Source: Copromyces sp. CBS 386.78 (lineage: Eukaryota > Ascomycota > Sordariomycetes > Sordariales > Sordariaceae). Taken from it: a stretch of DNA of 64,000 nt. Shown here piece by piece: positions 11,292-21,545 of this stretch. The notes beneath the pieces were generated by a model. It was given only the letters and a program-made list of their open reading frames with translations. It did no database searches and was not told the origin of the DNA. Where the stretch lies: positions 496,001 to 560,000 of the forward strand of contig MU839086.1 of NCBI GenBank assembly GCA_030685235.1. The letters run 5' to 3'. Every line of letters starts with the position of its first letter. The stretch's first letter is position 1. Made by a program: the position numbers and the translations under genes.

Positions 11292-14200
11292 TCAGGCATT
11301 AGCCCCAACCTCCCTCTGCCTCCTCACAATATAATAAGTGATCAAACTCTTCGGATCATCCCTCACCCCTTCCCTCTTCACCGCATCCCAAAACCTCTGA
11401 TCGCCCACCCGCGCATGCAGTGCCACACACAACTGCACCGCATCCATGCGCACCGCGCTATCCGCACTTTCCAAGCACTTAGCCGCCAACCCCGCGAGTG
11501 TATCCAGCTCCTGCTCGGTAGGCGTGAAGGGCGTTGACGAAGTCGCCGAGCTTTCGACCACCTCCTTGAGGACGTGCATTCCCATACTAAGGGAGCGCGC
11601 GCCCGTGTCCTGTTGATCCTTATTCAGCGCGTCACGCAAAGTGTTGGCGAGGACTAAAGTGATCTTGGTAGGGTCGCCGAGGGTGATGAGTTCGTCGGCG
11701 AGCAGCTCCATACCGCTGACGATGTGGGAGCGGCTGTCGTAGGCGGCGCGGGCACGCAGGAGACTTTCGAGACCACGGGAGACGTGAGGCCGGAAGGAGT
11801 CGCGCATCTTCTTAAGGAGCAGCTTGATGGTGGCCAGGATCTGGGCCTTGACGTCCTGTTGCTTTTCGGCGGGGATGTGGGGGATCTCGGAGGGAGAGGA
11901 TTCGAGAAACTCAAAGAGGCCGGAGAGGAGGGCGTCGAACTTGTCGTCGTAGAAGAGGGCGCCCCCCTTGGGATCGCGGATGATACCCTGCAGCTTGCGG
12001 AAGCCGTGGACGTCGAGGGACTTGGTCTTGACTTTGGAAATGCCACTGTCGAGGAGGCGCGAGTTTTGCCTGGTCCGTTCGGGAGAGGAAGGAATGGGAA
12101 TTTCGTCCATGCCATGACCGTTCTCGCCATCAAAAGACTGCTGTGGCGGCTGAGGGGTGGCGGCACCCTCATTTACCGGCTTAGGTTCCAAAACAGGACC
12201 GGTATAAGCGGACTGTGATTCAGCCTGTCCTGCGGTGAATGGGTCCTCATACACTTGAACACCCCTGAAAGGGCTATCAGGCACGATCTCGACAGCTTCA
12301 ATGGGCACTATAGCAATCTGTGGTTGCTCTGATTCCTCCGTAGGCGACGGAGTCTTCTGGGTTGGCAGCACAGCGCTGGGTACTACCAACGAGAGCTCTT
12401 CATCTTTGGATGGGCTGCTCTCGGGCAACGGTATCTGAGCAGGGTCTGGCATAAATCTTGAAGGCGAGGCGATTACGGGTGATGGAGACAACTCCGGCGC
12501 TAGAGGTGATCGGGGAGAACGAACACCAATTGCGCTGGTAAACTTTGTTGGACTAGGAATACCGGAAACCGGAAGTGGAATGCCAGACTCGCTGCTATGC
12601 GTAGAATGACCTTGCTGTGGCCTAGGGATCGCCTTCTTTGGGGAGATGACGAGTGTCTGCGTCTTCGGGCTCGTGACGGTCTTGACCCTAGGTTTTGCAG
12701 GCGGGCTGGTTGGCTCGGCGGGAGGTACCTCATTCCTCACTGAATACGGACCTGCCGTCGCAGGCCGAGCAGCTACATCAGGCCTTCTCTTGCCGGGCCG
12801 CATTGGTGCCCCCGAAAGGCCTCCCGAGCTAGTACCAAACGCTGATTTTGTTGGCGCCGGCACTGCTGACGTCGTGCTAGCGGAAGCGGTAGATGCTTGG
12901 GAGGTTGACGAAACATTTCTCGTTGTCCCCACGGGAGAGAAATGAGCCATGGCTGAACCAGGCCGCGGTGGCTGGTTTTTCGACGACGCCATGGCCCTCT
13001 TCTGAGCAATAATGGCATCGCGTACGCTCGGCTTAGGAGCCCCCATAACACTCTTGGAGAGACCCATGCCAGGGCGGGCTCCTCCTGCTTCAGTCCTACT
13101 GTGAGCATTAGGGTTATTAGGGTCCTTTTGGAGCAGCTTTTGCGCGGTCGAGTCAAGCTCGTTCATTATGCTAGTCGCTCGGGCCGGCCATATCCCGGAG
13201 AAGGTCCAATATGTTGCTCGCATCTTCTCCCTGACACCAGGGTTCGCATCAGCCAGGCCCTTCTTGATGCACTTCTCGATCAGATCCAGGCCGCCAGTGT
13301 GTTCCACGTGGTTCTTGTGATGGGCCATCTTGGTGAGCATCGTTTTGAGCCACTCAGTGGCATAGAGCCTCGGTTGAACGTTCTTGTCTTGACAGGCCAT
13401 CCAGATGTGCTGCATAAGGCGATTTGTATAGCTGACCTTACCAAGGATGGTATTGATTGTGGCGTTGGCTTGCGCGGAAGCAATCTTCTTCGTGGCAGCG
13501 CATAGTTTGACGAAAGTCTGCATCATGATTTCAACCATGGGATCCATACCCGGTCCGTAAGCTGTCGCAATATCCTGAACAAGAGCGCAGCCTTCTTTGG
13601 ACAAGCTGGTTCTGAGGGAGGTGACCGCTTTGATGATGCCATCAAGCAGCGCTCGGAGCGCAGCGAGAAAGGAGTCGTGGAAGTCAGAGACAGCGTTTCC
13701 AGCGATAAGTCTCCTCAGTTTGGTTATGCTTTCCTCTCGCTTGAGCCAGTTCTGTTCCGTCTCTCTTCCATCGAAGAACGTGTGCATATCTCGGAACATA
13801 TCGTCCAGCTCACGCTGTGTATTCACAAACTGTGGTTCGACCGGCTCGGGGCGACTCTCTAGTCCCGGCGTAAGGGGGCGCTCAGATGACAAAGCAGGCA
13901 CGCTGGCGGATAGGTTGGTTCGTATAGGGGCGGGCGCAGGAGCGCGAGTGGACACCACCGGCTCGTCCAGGTCCATCATGTCGTTTTGCTGGGAGGAAAC
14001 GGAGGAGGATGGGTTGTTGAGCTCTTTCACGATGGCTTGCTCGATTGCAGGCCTGACCTTGAAGTTCTTGAGCTGCCTCTTCAAATCCGACTTGGCTGCA
14101 TTGGGCGCATTTTTGAAGAGCTCAATGACGGTGGTCTTAGCAACGTCGCGGACTGAACCATCGGCGTCTTCGAGAAGCTCCATCAAGGTCGGAACGTAGC

Positions 14201-14723
14201 CTCGAAACTGCAAGCCTTGCTCCTGGTGCGTCTGTAGTAGCCAATGCATGCTCATCTCCTTCGCCCTCGGGTTCTTGCCAACCATGGCAACGTTGCGCAC
14301 AGAGCGCTCGGCGTCCACGGGCGCGACCTTGTAGAGGGTTGTCAATGCCTGGATGGCGATCTGGCGGAATTTGTCCTTCTGGTCGCCAAGCTTGTCGACA
14401 ATAACGGGGAGTGTGTGCGGCGCCTCCTTGGCCAAAAACTTGGGATCCTGTCTGGCTAAGCGAGCCAGCAGATGGTTGAGCGTAGTGAATCCGGCATTAA
14501 CGAGAATGGGGTGCTGTGCGGTCGAAGCGATATGGAGCGCTTCGAAAAGCGGCGTAAAGCATGAGCTGGGAACATTGTGTTGCTTGATGCTCGCCTTCAC
14601 GGTGGTGATGCGGTTCGCTTTGGCGTCGACAGAGGCATCGGTGCGCAAAATGGCGAGCAGGTCGGCAACCTGTTCATCGGTCATTCGTTCCGCCATACCC
14701 TCCGACGAAGAGGTAGCGGCCAC
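11292..14723 (-). CDS. stu1: CLASP-family microtubule plus-end protein Stu1
   Basis: Uninterrupted frame of 1143 residues. The N-terminal 235 residues are a TOG domain of HEAT-like repeats (TLPVIVDKLGDQKDKFRQIA, FRGYVPTLMELLEDADGSVR). A second TOG/CLASP_N domain runs from about 310 to 530 (WLKREESITKLRRLIAGN, CALVQDIATAYGPG, ATEWLKTMLTKM). Residues about 560-900 are basic and rich in Ser/Pro, the usual microtubule-binding linker. The C-terminal 240 residues (from about VKTKSLDVHGFRKLQGIIRD) form a third helical region. CLASPs bind the microtubule lattice and kinetochores and promote rescue; Stu1 is essential for the mitotic spindle in yeasts. Domain order and length fit fungal Stu1. The ATG at 14723 is followed nine codons later by a second Met (MAERMTDEQ), which could be the true start. 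It diverges from the metallopeptidase gene. Confidence 0.9.
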   Translation of the reverse strand: MAATSSSEGMAERMTDEQVADLLAILRTDASVDAKANRITTVKASIKQHNVPSSCFTPLFEALHIASTAQHPILVNAGFTTLNHLLARLARQDPKFLAKEAPHTLPVIVDKLGDQKDKFRQIAIQALTTLYKVAPVDAERSVRNVAMVGKNPRAKEMSMHWLLQTHQEQGLQFRGYVPTLMELLEDADGSVRDVAKTTVIELFKNAPNAAKSDLKRQLKNFKVRPAIEQAIVKELNNPSSSVSSQQNDMMDLDEPVVSTRAPAPAPIRTNLSASVPALSSERPLTPGLESRPEPVEPQFVNTQRELDDMFRDMHTFFDGRETEQNWLKREESITKLRRLIAGNAVSDFHDSFLAALRALLDGIIKAVTSLRTSLSKEGCALVQDIATAYGPGMDPMVEIMMQTFVKLCAATKKIASAQANATINTILGKVSYTNRLMQHIWMACQDKNVQPRLYATEWLKTMLTKMAHHKNHVEHTGGLDLIEKCIKKGLADANPGVREKMRATYWTFSGIWPARATSIMNELDSTAQKLLQKDPNNPNAHSRTEAGGARPGMGLSKSVMGAPKPSVRDAIIAQKRAMASSKNQPPRPGSAMAHFSPVGTTRNVSSTSQASTASASTTSAVPAPTKSAFGTSSGGLSGAPMRPGKRRPDVAARPATAGPYSVRNEVPPAEPTSPPAKPRVKTVTSPKTQTLVISPKKAIPRPQQGHSTHSSESGIPLPVSGIPSPTKFTSAIGVRSPRSPLAPELSPSPVIASPSRFMPDPAQIPLPESSPSKDEELSLVVPSAVLPTQKTPSPTEESEQPQIAIVPIEAVEIVPDSPFRGVQVYEDPFTAGQAESQSAYTGPVLEPKPVNEGAATPQPPQQSFDGENGHGMDEIPIPSSPERTRQNSRLLDSGISKVKTKSLDVHGFRKLQGIIRDPKGGALFYDDKFDALLSGLFEFLESSPSEIPHIPAEKQQDVKAQILATIKLLLKKMRDSFRPHVSRGLESLLRARAAYDSRSHIVSGMELLADELITLGDPTKITLVLANTLRDALNKDQQDTGARSLSMGMHVLKEVVESSATSSTPFTPTEQELDTLAGLAAKCLESADSAVRMDAVQLCVALHARVGDQRFWDAVKREGVRDDPKSLITYYIVRRQREVGANA

Positions 14724-15607
14724 AATGTTTTCGCGTCAAAATCGCCTGGGTACGACGTTGGCGGTGTCGAAATCGGTCGCGCGGTATGAGGGAGAGGAAT
14801 GTGAGAATATGTCGGGAGTCGGGACGGAAGCCAAAACAAGAGGGGGGGGGGGGATTTTTGGTGGGTTGCACAAGCTCGAGCTATCGGTAAACAACTCGTG
14901 CAGGCGGAAAGGAGGGCGCGTGTCGGATTGGAGATGTCGTGTGAGAAGGACGTTTGGACTGAATCGCGGGATGAGGAAGATGCGTTTGTTATAGGGCGCA
15001 GCAGATGGCGACAATACGGAGTCCGTTAGATGACTTTTTTTATATATTTTTTATAGTAAAGTGAAGTCCAGGTTGCGTTCGTGGTGGTGAAAAAGAGACT
15101 CTCGGTGCTGCGTTTGTAAGATAGGCATGGAATTCCATGGACCCCTTCGAATGACAAAATGATGGACAGGTGTATGTAATCGTGCACGGGTGGGCCTTGG
15201 ATCGAAGCGTGGATTCGTCAGAAACGGGGCCGGGTCCTTGTGAAATTTCCCCAATTTCCCCAGGCGCGCCCAACTGCGCCAAACAAGGGCCCCTTTTTTG
15301 CCTGCCCACACTGCGCCTGGCCCCTTGCACTACAGAATCGCCCACGGTTGCAGCGCGCCCTCCCTGCTAGGTTGCCCCGCTCCCACGAGGGAGCTCCAGG
15401 TTCTCCCCCACTATCGGGTCACGGCGGGGCCGAAGCTCGGAAGCTCCCGAGTCACCAGGGGCCGTCTCACCCTGCGAGCCCGGGGCGGTTCACCGTTCAG
15501 CTGAGGCTAGTGCATATTTCACCCTCCGTGTTCCTTCTCGATTCCCAGTTTGTAGCATAACAACCAACTTTCACGCACTTGTTTTCCAAAGCAGTGATCT
15601 GCCTTCT
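14724..15607. promoter_or_regulatory. Divergent promoter region of stu1 and the metallopeptidase gene
   Basis: The 0.9-kb gap between two divergent starts has no supported gene. It contains a run of 12 G at 14842-14853 about 120 bp upstream of stu1, and a T/A-rich patch near 15032-15058. No named regulatory motif was recognised. Confidence 0.5.
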
Positions 15608-16677
15608 ATGCCCACCATGACCATCCGCTCGCAGATCCCCACCGAGCCCTCACCGGCCGTCGCGGCGCCCAGTGCCGTTCCAGCTCAATCAACCCCAGAG
15701 CCTGCCCCTGCTTTTCAGGAGGAGGAACATGATCGGGACCACCAAGGACAAGGGAAGGGCAAGGATAAATATGACGATCACGATGGTGACACGCCCAAGT
15801 TCCCACATCCCAAGCTCCGTCTAGAAATCCGCGATCTCGACCATCCCGGCACGGTCAAGTTCCTCGGCGCAGTCAACGCGAGTACGCTCCTCTCCGATGC
15901 CGTCAAAAACGTGCAACGGCTCTTGTACAGGTCGGCAGCAGATAAGCATACGACGTGTCCGCCGACTCGGTCCGTGACCGTTATCTTAAGGGACATGGGA
16001 GGCGTGGCTTATACGACTGGGGTATGATGACATTTTTTTTTAGTTTTGACCTGATCATGATGCCCTGCTTTTCTTAATGTTTCACATGTTTGCCTTTGCC
16101 CTGGTGTTGTAACCTCTCGGTTGATCTCGCCTTCCATTTTCACTACCTATAAGTGCACGCTACGAGTAATAAAGTATAACCAAGATCTAACCCTACCCCG
16201 CAAAAGACCGACCTCGACCCCGACCACAAAGAAATCCACTTCTCCCTCTCCTACATCGCCTCGCACATCCCCTCCACGCCACCGGCTCGCCTTCCCGCCG
16301 AACTCACCGGCGTCCTCACGCACGAGCTCGTCCACTGCTACCAATGGGACGCCCACGGTACAGCACCGGGTGGACTGACGGAGGGAATCGCGGACTGGGT
16401 CCGGCTCAACTGCGACTTGAGCCCGCCGCACTGGAAGCGAGAAGTCAAAATCGATGATCCGTGGGATAAAGGGTATCAGCATACGGCGTACTTTTTGCAG
16501 TATCTGGAGGAGAGCTTTGGGGAGGGGACGGTGAGAAGGATCAATGAGGGGTTGAGGAGTACGAGGGAATATGAGGCGACGGGGTTTTGGGTCCGGTTGC
16601 TAGGGAAGGAGGTGGAGGAGTTGTGGGGTGAGTATTGCGGAAGTGTGAGAGATGATGATGGGAAGGGAACTGCATAG
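15608..16677 (+). CDS. Basic secretory protein-type zinc metallopeptidase (BSP family)
   Basis: Two exons, 15608-16021 and 16207-16677, encode 294 residues. The 185-bp intron has a GTATGA donor, a CTAAC branch and an unusual AAAAG acceptor; joining gives AYTTG-TDLDPDHKEIHFS, which restores the family block. The zinc motif HELVH is at about 177-181. It is followed by W and the signature APGGLTEGIADWVRL, which defines plant and fungal BSP-like peptidases (PF04450). No signal peptide is visible: the N-terminus is a Pro/Ala/Ser-rich low-complexity segment, then a charged run, so a cytosolic or unconventional location is inferred. Function in fungi is poorly known. The frame on both sides of the intron agrees, so I am confident of the junction. 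Confidence 0.85.
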
Positions 16678-17065
16678 GAGGTGAGTGCGAGAGAACTGGG
16701 ACACAGCGATGTTTTCACAACCTAGCGATGCGTTCGGGTCTCAGCCTATATATAGCTATTCAAGCCACGATTGTTCGTATATGGCTGTCTTTAAATGTGA
16801 TGCAGTACATCTATTGATGTGATAGTGAGCTAGACCAAGATGCTGATGCTCTTATACTATGATGTCTTTGACTCTACCCTTGATTGTTGTCCAACAAACA
16901 TTACCTAAAACCAAAGATATACCCACGAATGCCCAGACACCACCATACACAAATAGGAATCATAACCTGTATAACGCCGAGCCCAAATGCCGATATGATC
17001 ATGATGGTAAACTCCCCGAAAGAGATGTCTTCGTAGCGTCCGATACGCCACAAGAGTCGATAGCT
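16678..17065. other. Short convergent intergenic region
   Basis: This 388-bp gap lies between the 3' ends of the metallopeptidase (+) and membrane-protein (-) genes. Nothing beyond likely 3' UTR/terminator sequence is seen. Confidence 0.5.
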
Positions 17066-18355
17066 TTAAGCGTGCTGTGGCTGACGGCCAATCTCATCAG
17101 TCTCGCTGATGACACTGCCAACATCGGACCAACTGCCAGGCGTGGCAATCCCATCATCGCTGTCGCTCAACTCATCAAAATCCTCGCCAGCCCTAGAAGA
17201 GGCGGCGTCAAAGCTCTCGATGTGCTCTCCAGAGTCCGCTACCGACAGGGTGTCCGCAGGCGTGAGCTGTCCCTCACTAACCATCTCAGCTTCAGACATG
17301 GGCTCGGTCGGGGTGACAGGCAAAGGCGAGTAAAAGCCGGGGTTCCCAGAAGAGCTTTGAGCCCACTCCTGGATAGAAGCATAAGCCGTGGAACGGTCGT
17401 CCTGCCCAGCAGTCATGTACTCATCCTCATCCAAGTCGCGCTCGAGAGTGTCGGCTGTCGTGCTGCGGGCCGTAGTTGGGGTTGGGGCTCCGGATCGCTC
17501 GTGGTTATCCTCCGATGCAGTAACGGGGGCTTCTGACTGTGACTGGGAGTCGAAATCGAACAAAATGTCGGGCTGAGGAGCAACGGCAACGACTGTGAGT
17601 CTAGGCTCCGGCGAAAGGGTACGGGAAACGGGAGATTGAAGACCGGTCGGGGTGGCGTTGTAGATGTCTGACCTATGCTCTGACACCATCTCGTCTTGGC
17701 TGGGAGCCATCAGGTGGGTATCCTCGTCGACCATGTTGATGCGTTCGTCAAGTTCGATGCCAAACTCGTCACTGAAGGGATCCAGTACCATGGCAGCAGT
17801 CAATCCACGGACACCAGCAGGGGCGGCAGCACCACGGCCTGTCCCACGGCGTCTAAGAGCATCATTCTCCGTACCCCTGACATCGGCGCCCGTGTTGTAA
17901 ACAAATGTCCCAGGTCCGGCTGCCGTATCCTCACTAAGGAAATCGTCAAAGCTCGAGCCGCGGGTAGTTGTAGATGTTGGTCGGTGTGTAGTAGAAGTAG
18001 ATTCGCCGCCGGCTTCCCTCATCATCTCTGCACGCTTGGCGTTCCAGTACATCAGTTCCTCCCGTTGCCTTCGTTTGGTCTCCTCATCGGCGTCAACACC
18101 GACATCGGCACGAGACTGATAGAATCCATGTGCATCTTCGGGACGATTGAAACGGGGGTTGTGGGGGTTTCGGCGAGGATCGTGATCGAATTCGTCATCC
18201 CAGCCTTGGAAAGCAAGGGCGATGCGTTGGCGGAGGTCGTTGACGCGGCGTCGCACCTCGGGGGACTCGTAGATGGCTATTGCGGCTACGGCGGCAACCG
18301 ATACGGCAATAATGCCAACTGAGGCGAGAGCAGCAGCTTGGTTAATAGGCGGCAT
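17066..18355 (-). CDS. Hypothetical single-pass membrane protein
   Basis: Uninterrupted frame of 429 residues with no family I recognise. Residues about 7-29 form one hydrophobic segment (ALASVGIIAVSVAAVAAIAIY), then a basic stretch (RRRVNDLRQRI), giving an N-terminal anchor with a long cytosolic tail. Residues about 60-110 are charged (MYWNAKRAEMMREAGG) and look ordered. The rest is acidic, low-complexity and rich in Ser/Thr/Asp, ending in a strongly acidic tail (about 370-425). The real-gene call rests on frame length, codon-like composition and this organised layout. Its location (ER, mitochondrial outer membrane or plasma membrane) cannot be decided from sequence. Confidence 0.7.
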   Translation of the reverse strand: MPPINQAAALASVGIIAVSVAAVAAIAIYESPEVRRRVNDLRQRIALAFQGWDDEFDHDPRRNPHNPRFNRPEDAHGFYQSRADVGVDADEETKRRQREELMYWNAKRAEMMREAGGESTSTTHRPTSTTTRGSSFDDFLSEDTAAGPGTFVYNTGADVRGTENDALRRRGTGRGAAAPAGVRGLTAAMVLDPFSDEFGIELDERINMVDEDTHLMAPSQDEMVSEHRSDIYNATPTGLQSPVSRTLSPEPRLTVVAVAPQPDILFDFDSQSQSEAPVTASEDNHERSGAPTPTTARSTTADTLERDLDEDEYMTAGQDDRSTAYASIQEWAQSSSGNPGFYSPLPVTPTEPMSEAEMVSEGQLTPADTLSVADSGEHIESFDAASSRAGEDFDELSDSDDGIATPGSWSDVGSVISETDEIGRQPQHA

Positions 18356-21351
18356 CTTTGAATGGTTTGGCCCAAGGACGGGCTCGAAGAAGATGTTGCG
18401 GGAGAGGATGATGAGATGTCGATCGCAGAAAGTGGAGAAATCAATAGATGTTAATCGGGAATGAACAAGCTCCCCCGGTTTTATACAGGTCGGTGGGAAA
18501 GACGGATAACTTCAACAACAACGGAATGGGAGCATGTCGGGGGAGAAACAGTTCTTGAAGGCTAAATGGAGGCAAAAAAGGATACAGCACAGGTCAGGAG
18601 GCAGCCGACAGTGGGCGGGATGAAGAGAGGCGTAAAGTCAAATAACTGAATTGAAATGGAGTCCCAGGCAGCATCTAGACAACGCACGACGATGGAAAGC
18701 TTGCGTGGCCGCCCAAATAGTGTAATGGATGATTTTGCCACCAGGGGTTCTGTACTACTCTCGCCGAGTCCCGCGCTGATGGGTCGGAATCAAACAGGTG
18801 AGCCCAGTAACGGCGGGTTGGGTTGTCTTGGTGATGCAACCACCGGGGATGCCCACCAAATTTTCGCGGGGTGGACAAGGGTCTGAATGGAGCTGGGGAA
18901 GCACAGGAGACGAAACGGAGCATATGGATAGACATCCCACAAACACGTGAGCATGTCAAGGTGTAAACAGCAAGGAAGATTGACAAGCGAAGGAAAATAA
19001 CGCGTCTCACCTTGTCCCGCTATAGGAAGCGGCATGTTTGAAGTCGAACTTGGGGTCACCACGCAAGTCCCAGAGACGGGGTCACGGTATATGGAAAGAT
19101 GAATACGTATGTATCGATTGAGGTGAGGAAGAAGATGGATGAACGGGAAAGATCAAAGGCGGGAAAGGCTTGGTTAAAAGCTCGGGTGAATCAAGGAAAG
19201 CCTGGGCTGGCCGGCGGGTTTAAGTCCCGTCATCAAGTCGTGATCGAAAGCAGCAACCCACGGTCCGACCCTTTGAAGCGCTGTTCTTGTTTGACAGTGG
19301 GGGACAGCGCAGGGCAGGGCTGGCTCTTGCCTCCACTCCCGTTCAAGCACCAAACAGTGCATTGTTTGGAGCAAGGCGGTGTTGCGTTGGCGCAACCCAG
19401 ACCACACCCATAAAAGGGCCACATCTTCCTTGACCGTCTGTGTCTCGAGAGTTTTGATATGAGCTGAGGCATTCTTTTTCTCTCAAAGCGAGAGGGCGGG
19501 CTCTAACCGAGCGAGGGCTTGAATATTTGGCCACGGGATCTCATCAAGCAAGGGCCTCAAGCCCACAGAACCCAACCAGTGAATGATCCACGAACAGCGC
19601 AGCATTAAGTGCCGAAGGCGATCTTCCAGTTGGCGGCTTCGACTTACAGGGCTCTGAATGTTTCAAGTCCAACCCAACCTCCCAACTTTCAACAATAGCC
19701 CTCTGGCGCGTTTTCCGCCATTATCACGAAGCCTCATCTTTTGGGACGATGAGAAGAGGATTTCCTCGACCTTTCCCCTTCATCTTGAAACCCCAACTCT
19801 GCCTGCCGAACTCAATGATTTTGCGATTTACAGTACCAACAACTCTTTATCATTTTGACCACCGGTAAAACACCGATAAGGCTTTCATCGCTCGGAAGCT
19901 GGCTGGCGTGTATATATCAGATAAATGAAGCCAAATCAAGGGATGGAACAGGGCCATCAAGTTGAGGTTCAGTGTCGTCGCCCATACCGTTTCAAAGAAT
20001 CCAGATGGAATGCTACGCCGACCGCCGGATCCGATAGACGGAGCCCTTTAGCGCCGGGAAACCACGTGCTAGGGATGGGACACAAACAGTTCGATATTGG
20101 TATCGTTCACCAACAGGGCGACTGAAGGATGGAAAGCAAAGGATCGTTCGACGCATGCACGTAGGGACTTCAGAATATCCAGGAGCATGCGAAAGTCAAG
20201 GTGTGGAATTCTTACCTCGATGGAGTTGCGGGCCAATGCGGAGGACCACTACATAACAGGCAGTTAGAGCGGTACAGTTATATCGCCAGAAAACGTGAAA
20301 GTGAACGCTCGGACGCTGATGACAAGAACGCCGAGACCCTTTTGCGCTGATCATCCATGATCAAAAAGGTCTCAGCTTTTCTGTCGCGAGCGCTGGACGT
20401 TCAAGAACTGCTTGTCACCTTGAACTTTGAAGAAGGAAGATCCCTTCAGGCACATGGCTATCATGTGATAATGGAACTCCTCGCAGCGGTCTTTCGAGGT
20501 GCCAAGCCTCTCTAAGGGCATAAGCTAGCCTTTGTAAAGGTATGTACGTCGAAGACATTATGTGTCTCCTATCTCACGGTGCTGCAAGGCAGATGTCGCC
20601 TCATTACGATATGAGACGAAATAAGCCTGAGTGGGCTTTCGCTCCTCACGACTTCTTGAATCTGCCTATGACCACAGACCACCAAGCAATGTGTGACCAT
20701 TCTTTCCCTGATCGCAGAGCTTGTAGCATAGCTTGGCAGAAACAGAGCGAGACCTCATGGGCAACGAAGGCCTTATAGTTGACGAAGCCAAGAGAAGTGA
20801 GGAGAGATCTGGACATGGATGATGACTGGTACTAGATCGCTCCTTGTGTGCCGTCCGTCGTTCAGACTCGTCACTTCCAAACGTTGCGGCAGCCAAGCAT
20901 CTTGTGCATATTTGTGTACCGTACCCGAAGTCTCGGCACTCAGGGGTCTGTTTTGTTTTGTTTAACGTCCTATTTCAAGCCTTCTCTGTAACCATTGCCA
21001 GCGGCTTCGTGTTTGGCAACCATACGGGGTTTTCTCTTGGTATTTTTTGCCGACAACTCGCTGAGCCTCTGAGGCTCCGTCGTCTGGTTGAATCCACTTT
21101 CTTAGCTGAATCAGTATCATCATCACAGCGGAGTCCCGCTTGACCATAAGATAAGCTTTTTATTAAACCATACGCAATGGGGATCCATATTACAGTGTAC
21201 CTATCCATTTCACACGAATGGATCCCCGACGAAAAAGCTAGCGCCATGCATTGGGTACACTACTAATGGATACGTAGCATTGCTACTCGCAAATTCGATG
21301 GTGGATCAGTTGGATCAAATCCGACAAAAGCCGGAGCGGGAAATCGGAACT
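18356..21351. other. Intergenic region ahead of the heterochromatic block
   Basis: About 3 kb with only short, unrelated open frames. The first few hundred bases are upstream of the membrane-protein gene. Composition stays normal right up to the retroelement, so the RIP block begins abruptly. A long-armed inverted repeat lies at 21154-21239. No RNA gene or other family member was recognised. Confidence 0.5.
21154..21239. repeat. Interrupted inverted repeat (potential hairpin)
   Basis: Two nested inverted pairs are present: AGCTTTTT (21154-21161) with AAAAAGCT (21232-21239), and ATGGGGATCC (from 21177) with GGATCCCC (to 21227). They enclose about 30 bases. It may be a degraded small inverted-repeat element or a structured terminator; no target duplication was identified. 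Confidence 0.45.
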
Positions 21352-21356
21352 CAAGT
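21352..21356. repeat. Left 5-bp target-site duplication of the copia element (CAAGT)
   Basis: CAAGT directly precedes the TGTCAG start of the 5' LTR. The same five bases follow the end of the distant 3' LTR at 46717-46721. A 5-bp duplication is normal for Ty1/copia integrase. Confidence 0.85.
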
Positions 21357-21545
21357 TGTCAGATTAGAGGGTGGATATCTGGGTTTCTGGCTATACTCAA
21401 TCTGGGTTAGCCGCCCAGCCCCCTAAATTACTGGTTTCTGGGTCCCTCTAGGATACTCCAGCACCCCCCAGACCTTCTGGGCCTTCTAGGCGAGTCAGTC
21501 ACACACACTCTTCAATCAATCAATTCTACACAGTCACATCTAACA
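21357..21545 (+). repeat. 5' LTR of the copia element (189 bp)
   Basis: Begins TGTCAG and ends CTAACA, the RIP form of CTGACA, so the original ends are TG...CA with a 6-bp inverted terminus. It differs from the 3' LTR at about 20 positions, all transitions by my alignment, the signature of RIP rather than random decay. Confidence 0.9.
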
